A stretch of 19,946 nt of DNA from an uncultured Campylobacter sp. (GTDB lineage Bacteria > Campylobacterota > Campylobacteria > Campylobacterales > Campylobacteraceae). The notes below the pieces were generated by a model that saw only the letters and a program-made list of their open reading frames with translations, was not told where the DNA came from and did not search any database. Positions 15,897 to 19,946 of the stretch are shown here, piece by piece. The first letter of the stretch is position 1. Every line of letters starts with the position of its first letter. The stretch covers positions 1 to 19,946 of the forward strand of contig NZ_CALKTC010000073.1 of assembly GCF_937996225.1 (NCBI RefSeq), read 5' to 3'. A program made the position numbers and the translations under genes.

Positions 15897-16095
15897 CCTA
15901 CCTCTTAATTATAAAAATTTTAATTTGCTTTACTAATATTAATAATCTTTAAATTTAAATAATATTAAATGCTAATTAAATTTTATCCAAATAATAACAC
16001 GAAATTTACACCGAAATTACATCCAAACTCTTAGCGAGATTCCAAGCGAAAATCCCGTACTTTGGTGAATAAAACCGCAAGACCGCCGCTCAAAA

Positions 16096-16120
16096 CAGAT
16101 CGAGGCAGATCAAGGCAGAT
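16096..16120. repeat. 10-bp short tandem repeat after dnaJ
   Basis: CAGATCGAGG, CAGATCAAGG and a partial CAGAT follow one another immediately downstream of the dnaJ stop codon. It is too short to say more; no terminator hairpin was found here. Confidence 0.5.
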
Positions 16121-17211
16121 TACTTGAAAAAATTCTTGATTTTATCGAGTATCCCCTCGTCGTCTCCGCCGTTGCTGCCGAAGCTTTCTTGAAGCTCGCG
16201 CAAAAGCGCCTCTTGCTTCTCGTTCAATTTTTTAGGCGTCTGGACGTTTACCTGCACGATCAGATCGCCGTTTTTCTTGGTGCGGATATTCGGCGCGCCC
16301 TCGCCGTAGATCGTGAAGCGCTGCTTGTCCTTCGTGCCTACTTTGAGCTTCAACTCCGCCTTGCCGCGCGGCGTCGGCACCTCGATGCTCTCGCCCAAGA
16401 TCGCCTGCGTGAAAAACACCGGCACTTCGATATACAGGTCGTCTCCGTCGCGCAGGAAGTGGCTATCCTCCTTCACGCGCACTATCACGTACAGATCCCC
16501 GATTTCGCCGGTTTTAGAAACGTTGCCCTTGCCGCTTAGGCGCACGCGCTGCCCGTCGTCGATGCCTGCAGGAATGTCAAATTTAAGGCTCACGTCCTCC
16601 TCGGTAAAGCCCTTGCCGCCGCAATCCTTGCACCTGTCTTTTACGATTTCGCCCGTGCCGCCGCATTCGGAGCAGCTTTGGATGAAGCTCATATATCCGC
16701 GCCTTACAGCGACGCGCCCGGTACCGCCGCAAGCGGAGCAGGTGTGTCTTTTTTTATCCTTCGAGCCGGTGGCGTCGCAGGTGGAGCACGGCTTTTTGAT
16801 CTTGTATTTTATCTCCTTGTGAACGCCCTCTAAAGCCTCTTTAAACTCCAGCGTTACGGCCAGCTCGGTATCTATGCCGTATGGATCGCTAGGGCGTGAA
16901 CGACCGCCTCCGCCAAATGCCTGCTCAAAAAAATCGCCGAAAATCGAGCTAAAATCAAATCCTCCGCCGCTCGCGCCGCTATATGCGCCGCTGATGCCCT
17001 CTTTGCCGTAGCGATCATACATCCTGCGCTTTTGATCGTCGCTTAAAATTTGATACGCTTCGTTGATCTTTTTAAATTTCTCCTCCGATTCCTTATCGCC
17101 TTGGTTGCGGTCGGGGTGGAATTCCAAAGCGAGCTTTCGAAACGCCTTTTTTATCGTCTCGGCGTCGGCATCGCGCGCCACGCCTAAAATTTCATAATAA
17201 TCTTCTTCCAC
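16120..17211 (-). CDS. dnaJ: DnaJ (Hsp40) co-chaperone
   Basis: This 363-residue class-A J protein stimulates the ATPase of DnaK and hands it unfolded clients. The J domain (residues 1-70) has the essential HPD at 32-34. The Gly/Phe region (about 75-108) contains SGGGFDFSSIFGDFF. Four zinc-binding repeats follow: CSTCDATG, CSACGGTG, CSECGGTG and CKDCGGKG. C-terminal substrate-binding domains include DLYVIVRVKEDSHFLRDG. The start is GTG, backed by CAAGGAG about 7 bases upstream. dnaK and grpE are not nearby. It is divergent from racR, as I recall in C. jejuni. Confidence 0.96.
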   Translation of the reverse strand: MEEDYYEILGVARDADAETIKKAFRKLALEFHPDRNQGDKESEEKFKKINEAYQILSDDQKRRMYDRYGKEGISGAYSGASGGGFDFSSIFGDFFEQAFGGGGRSRPSDPYGIDTELAVTLEFKEALEGVHKEIKYKIKKPCSTCDATGSKDKKRHTCSACGGTGRVAVRRGYMSFIQSCSECGGTGEIVKDRCKDCGGKGFTEEDVSLKFDIPAGIDDGQRVRLSGKGNVSKTGEIGDLYVIVRVKEDSHFLRDGDDLYIEVPVFFTQAILGESIEVPTPRGKAELKLKVGTKDKQRFTIYGEGAPNIRTKKNGDLIVQVNVQTPKKLNEKQEALLRELQESFGSNGGDDEGILDKIKNFFK

Positions 17212-17242
17212 GAAATTCTCCTTGAACTATACAAAAGGGGCA

Positions 17243-17248
17243 ATTTTA
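17243..17248 (-). promoter_or_regulatory. putative -10 box of dnaJ
   Basis: TAAAAT on the minus strand in the context TAGATAAAATTGCC, about 32 bases upstream of the GTG start. Its -35 region would fall at the left arm of the dyad at 17269-17283. Confidence 0.4.
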
Positions 17249-17268
17249 TCTAAATTTAATAAAACGCA

Positions 17269-17283
17269 AGTTAAGACTTAACT
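17269..17283. promoter_or_regulatory. 15-bp perfect dyad between dnaJ and racR, candidate operator
   Basis: AGTTAAG-A-CTTAACT is a perfect inverted repeat with 7-base arms around one base. It lies where the -35 elements of both divergent promoters would be, 9 bases before the racR TATAAT and about 20 bases behind the proposed dnaJ -10. Such placement is typical for a repressor or autoregulatory site. Confidence 0.5.
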
Positions 17284-17292
17284 ATTTTTATG

Positions 17293-17298
17293 TATAAT
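17293..17298 (+). promoter_or_regulatory. -10 box (TATAAT) of racR-racS-recR
   Basis: Perfect TATAAT preceded by TG (TGTATAAT) and a T-rich run (ATTTTTATG), 42 bases upstream of the racR ATG. The ribosome binding site AAGGA lies about 6 bases before the ATG. Confidence 0.7.
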
Positions 17299-17340
17299 GC
17301 AATATTTAAAATTTCAAATCAACGATGCAAAGGATAAAAA

Positions 17341-18012
17341 ATGATAAATGTATTGATGATAGAAGACGACAGCGAGTTCGCACAGCTTCTAACCGAATAT
17401 CTGGCTAAATTTAACATCCAAGTTACAAACTTCGAAGACCCATATCTGGGCATTAGCGCAGGGATCAAAAACTACGATCTACTGATTTTGGATCTTACGC
17501 TTCCCGGGATGGACGGGCTTGAAGTCTGCAAAGAGATCCGCGAGAAATACGACATTCCGATCATCATCAGCTCAGCTAGAAGCGACGTGAGCGATCGCGT
17601 CGTAGGTCTTCAGATCGGAGCGGACGATTATCTACCGAAGCCTTATGATCCAAAAGAGATGCACGCGCGCATCATGAGCCTCATCCGCCGCTATAAAAAA
17701 GCCAGCGAAAAGGAAGAAACCGCCACGGATAGCGTATTTCGTATCGACGACAAGCGCCATGAAATTTACTTCGGCGAGGAGTCGCTCGTGCTAACGCCTG
17801 CGGAGTATGAAATTTTAGAATACCTAATCAAGCAGCATAGTTTTTCGGTATCTCGCGAGCAGCTCGTATACCATTGCAAGAGCCTAAAAGATAAGGACTC
17901 AAAGAGCTTAGACGTCATCATCGGGCGCCTACGCACCAAAATCGGCGATAGTTCCAAAGCGCCTAAGCATATCTTTTCGGTTCGCGGTATCGGCTACAAG
18001 CTCATCGGATGA
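17341..18012 (+). CDS. racR: RacR, OmpR-type response regulator
   Basis: This 223-residue protein has a receiver domain (acidic pocket E8-D9-D10, phospho-acceptor D51 in LILDLTLPGMDG, S78 and K100 in YLPKPY) and a C-terminal winged-helix DNA-binding domain ending FSVRGIGYKLIG. Receiver and effector are joined by a KKASEKEE linker. The name rests on gene order: dnaJ, racR, racS, recR, which I recall from C. jejuni, where RacRS is a temperature-linked two-component system needed for full colonisation. Its stop overlaps the racS start (ATGA). It may bind the dyad just upstream, which is inference. Confidence 0.92.
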   Translation: MINVLMIEDDSEFAQLLTEYLAKFNIQVTNFEDPYLGISAGIKNYDLLILDLTLPGMDGLEVCKEIREKYDIPIIISSARSDVSDRVVGLQIGADDYLPKPYDPKEMHARIMSLIRRYKKASEKEETATDSVFRIDDKRHEIYFGEESLVLTPAEYEILEYLIKQHSFSVSREQLVYHCKSLKDKDSKSLDVIIGRLRTKIGDSSKAPKHIFSVRGIGYKLIG

Positions 18013-19250
18013 AACACTCCTTAATCACGAAGATCACCGTATTTTTCGTAATCGCGCTTATTCTGGTATGCACGCTTTTTATCACTTTCGGGCGCATCCA
18101 GATGAGCAAAGCCCTGGGGGCGATGCAGGCAAACCAGATAAACGCGGTAAATTATCTACTCGAGCTTTACAAGCGCAATACCCCGCCTAGCGACATCGAG
18201 CAGTATTTTTCAAATTTCGGGCTCGAGCTCGTCAAAGACAAAAACGTTATCCAAAATATCGGCACTAGCGGGAAGAAATTTTTCGTTCAAGACACCTCGA
18301 TCGGGGAATTTAGCTCGGTCGAGTACAACAACTCGCTCTTTTTAAATATCAAAAACAACTCCTTCATCGTCGTTTTTGAAAGTATCGGCACGAAAAATTT
18401 AAACGATCCGCTCTGGGTCGGGTTTTTCCTCACCGTCGCGGTTTTAGTTTCGCTTTATCTGTCGATCATGAAGAGCTTCACGCCGCTAAAAAAACTAAGC
18501 AAAAATATCAAAAAATTCGCCCAAGGCAATTTGGACGTAAATTTAGCCGCTACTCACAGCGAGGACGAGATCGGGCAGGTCGCGCAGGAATTTAACAACG
18601 CGATCGCCAAAATTCAAGAGCTGATCCGATCGCGCCAGCTGTTTTTGCGCACTATCATGCACGAGCTCAAAACCCCGATCGGTAAGGGCAGGCTCATTAC
18701 GGAGATGCTCGAGGACGAGACGCAAAAGGTACGGCTCGTAAACGTTTTTGAGCGGCTTGAAATTTTAATCAACGAGTTTGCTAAAATCGAGCAACTCCTC
18801 TCAAAAAGCTACTCGCTCAACTATCAAGACTACCATTTCAGCCTGATTTTAGAGCAGGTAAGAGATATGTCGATGCTCGATAACTGGGACGAGCTCATCA
18901 GCGAAAACATCGAGTGTGACGCGGTGATAAACGTGGATTTCGGGCTATTCGCGCTGGCGATTAAAAATTTGATCGACAACGCCCTAAAATATTCCGCCGA
19001 TAAAAAGATCGCGATCATCTGCGACGAAAATAAGATCAGCGTCGCCAACCGCGGCGCGGCGCTTGCAAAATCATTCGAGCACTACAAGCAGGCCTTTATC
19101 AGAAATAAAGACGAGAAAGCCACCGGCATGGGGCTCGGGCTTTACATCATCGATAAAATTTGCGAGCTGCATAAATTCCGCTTCGAGTACAATTACAGCG
19201 ACGGTACGCACTACTTCTCGATCGTCTTTTCGCCGAAGGGCGCTATATGA
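18009..19250 (+). CDS. racS: RacS, sensor histidine kinase
   Basis: This 413-residue membrane kinase pairs with RacR. TM1 covers about residues 8-28, a periplasmic sensor region of about 105 residues follows, and TM2 spans about 134-154. A HAMP linker (FTPLKKLSKNIKKFAQGNLDV) leads to the phospho-acceptor H218 in the HELKTP H-box. The ATP-binding domain has NLIDNALKYS (N-box, about 320-329) and GMGLGL (G-box, 373-378). The sensing region has no domain I recognise. It overlaps racR by 4 bases at its start and recR by 4 bases at its end, so all three genes are translationally linked. Confidence 0.93.
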   Translation: MKHSLITKITVFFVIALILVCTLFITFGRIQMSKALGAMQANQINAVNYLLELYKRNTPPSDIEQYFSNFGLELVKDKNVIQNIGTSGKKFFVQDTSIGEFSSVEYNNSLFLNIKNNSFIVVFESIGTKNLNDPLWVGFFLTVAVLVSLYLSIMKSFTPLKKLSKNIKKFAQGNLDVNLAATHSEDEIGQVAQEFNNAIAKIQELIRSRQLFLRTIMHELKTPIGKGRLITEMLEDETQKVRLVNVFERLEILINEFAKIEQLLSKSYSLNYQDYHFSLILEQVRDMSMLDNWDELISENIECDAVINVDFGLFALAIKNLIDNALKYSADKKIAIICDENKISVANRGAALAKSFEHYKQAFIRNKDEKATGMGLGLYIIDKICELHKFRFEYNYSDGTHYFSIVFSPKGAI

Positions 19251-19816
19251 GCGGCACAGGCAGGTTTGAAGAGCTCGTCGCAAGCTTTGAAAAGCTCCCT
19301 GGCGTGGGCAAAAAGTCCGCCCTGCGCTTTGCGTACTACGTAAGCGTGCAAAACTCCTTTTTGGGGCTAAATTTAGCGCACAATATCGAAGAGGCGGTGC
19401 GCGGACTGCACAGATGCCGCATCTGCGGAGCGGTATGTGAGGGCGAGATCTGCGAATACTGCGCCGACGACGAGCGCGAAAGCGATAAAATTTGCATCGT
19501 CGAAAATCCTAAAGATATCTTTATTTTAGAGAGCAATAAAATTTACAACGGCCGCTACTTCGTGCTAGACGCCGCTGACGAAGATAAGATCGCGGCACTG
19601 CGCGACATGGTAGAGCAAAACGGCGCGAGCGAGCTGATTTTCGCGCTGACGCCGGGCATCAACTCCGACGGGATCATGCTCTACGTCGAGGACAAGCTCG
19701 CGGATCTGGGTTTGAAATTTACCAAGCTCGCCCAAGGCGTGCCTACGGGCGTGAGCTTAGATAATGTCGATATGCTCTCGCTAATAAAGGCGATCAACGG
19801 GCGTACCGATATTTAA
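19247..19816 (+). CDS. recR: RecR, recombination mediator protein
   Basis: This 189-residue protein acts in RecFOR-type recombinational repair, helping load RecA onto SSB-coated DNA. A helix-hairpin-helix (LPGVGKKSALRFA, residues 17-29) comes first, then a four-cysteine zinc finger (C57, C60, C69, C72), then a TOPRIM domain beginning ICIVENPKDIFILE. The C-terminus contains PTGVSLDNVDMLSLIKAI, close to the conserved RecR end. Length matches epsilonproteobacterial RecR. The start ATG overlaps the racS stop codon as ATGA. Confidence 0.95.
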   Translation: MSGTGRFEELVASFEKLPGVGKKSALRFAYYVSVQNSFLGLNLAHNIEEAVRGLHRCRICGAVCEGEICEYCADDERESDKICIVENPKDIFILESNKIYNGRYFVLDAADEDKIAALRDMVEQNGASELIFALTPGINSDGIMLYVEDKLADLGLKFTKLAQGVPTGVSLDNVDMLSLIKAINGRTDI

Positions 19817-19837
19817 AATTTCGATGAAATTTTAAAT
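19811..19837. terminator. AT-only perfect hairpin at the end of recR, weak terminator candidate
   Basis: ATTTAAAATTTC and GAAATTTTAAAT form a perfect 12-base stem around a GAT loop, and the recR stop codon lies inside the left arm. There is no GC-rich stem or long T-run, so this is not a classic intrinsic terminator. It could stabilise or end the racR-racS-recR mRNA, or be another instance of the local AAATTT palindromes. Confidence 0.35.
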
Positions 19838-19946
19838 TTGGATAAATTTTAAAGCTCGTCCGTAAAGCGTAAAAGAGATGAAAAAGGATATAATTTTACC
19901 TATCGGATCAAGCGGAATAAAAGCGAGATAAAATTTGACCCGTTAA

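Noticed and set aside
15908..15913. Minus-strand TATAAT as the promoter of the YkvI gene
   Set aside because: It is only about 11 bases from the start codon, so transcription would begin inside or after the ribosome binding site.
14531..15970. ATATTAAAT on both sides of the YkvI gene (14531-14539 and 15962-15970) as a target-site duplication
   Set aside because: Nine AT-only bases in AT-rich flanks are expected by chance, and no inverted repeats or transposase accompany them.
1..19946. CRISPR array, tRNA, rRNA, prophage or toxin-antitoxin locus
   Set aside because: No regularly spaced repeats, cloverleaf-like sequence, phage or toxin-like small gene pair could be recognised by eye; a covariance-model search was not possible.

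Overview
The window looks like a chromosomal segment of a Campylobacter-type epsilonproteobacterium. It has the short AAATTT / AAATTTTAAAATTT words typical of this group, both between and inside genes. It also has the gene order dnaJ(-) / racR-racS-recR(+), which I recall from Campylobacter jejuni. Base composition is more GC-rich than C. jejuni, so a member of the oral group (C. gracilis, showae or rectus type) is more likely; the species cannot be fixed from this window. No rRNA, tRNA, CRISPR array, transposase or phage gene was seen.

Left part (1-7193): a DUF4149-type membrane protein and a YbgC thioesterase overlap on the + strand. A gene-free gap follows. Then a tightly packed four-gene minus-strand operon runs from 6379 down to 1741: ABC-F ATPase (Uup type), Ste24/M48 membrane protease, PrmC methyltransferase, and a divergent [4Fe-4S] uracil-DNA-glycosylase-like protein. 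A small esterase is divergent from that operon.

Middle (7194-13298): about 830 bases without an intact gene, containing direct and tandem repeats. On the minus strand follow a frameshifted single-TM protein gene and an upstream amidohydrolase. On the + strand come a GNAT acetyltransferase, a MATE exporter, and an overlapping YgjP-type metallopeptidase that carries a low-complexity insertion of about 228 residues.

Right part (13299-19946): an AT-rich stretch holds a frameshifted small membrane protein and a YkvI-family transporter, both unlike their neighbours and possibly acquired; an orphan protein of ordinary composition lies between them. The conserved block follows: dnaJ on the minus strand, and racR-racS-recR on the + strand joined by ATGA stop/start overlaps. 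The dnaJ/racR intergenic region holds a 15-bp perfect dyad placed over the -35 regions of both divergent promoters.

I found no convincing new multi-gene system. The observations most worth following are the repeat-bearing insertion in the YgjP-like protease, the dyad between dnaJ and racR, two single-base frameshifts that can be repaired on paper, the loss of expected catalytic residues in the UDG-like protein, and the foreign-looking YkvI gene.
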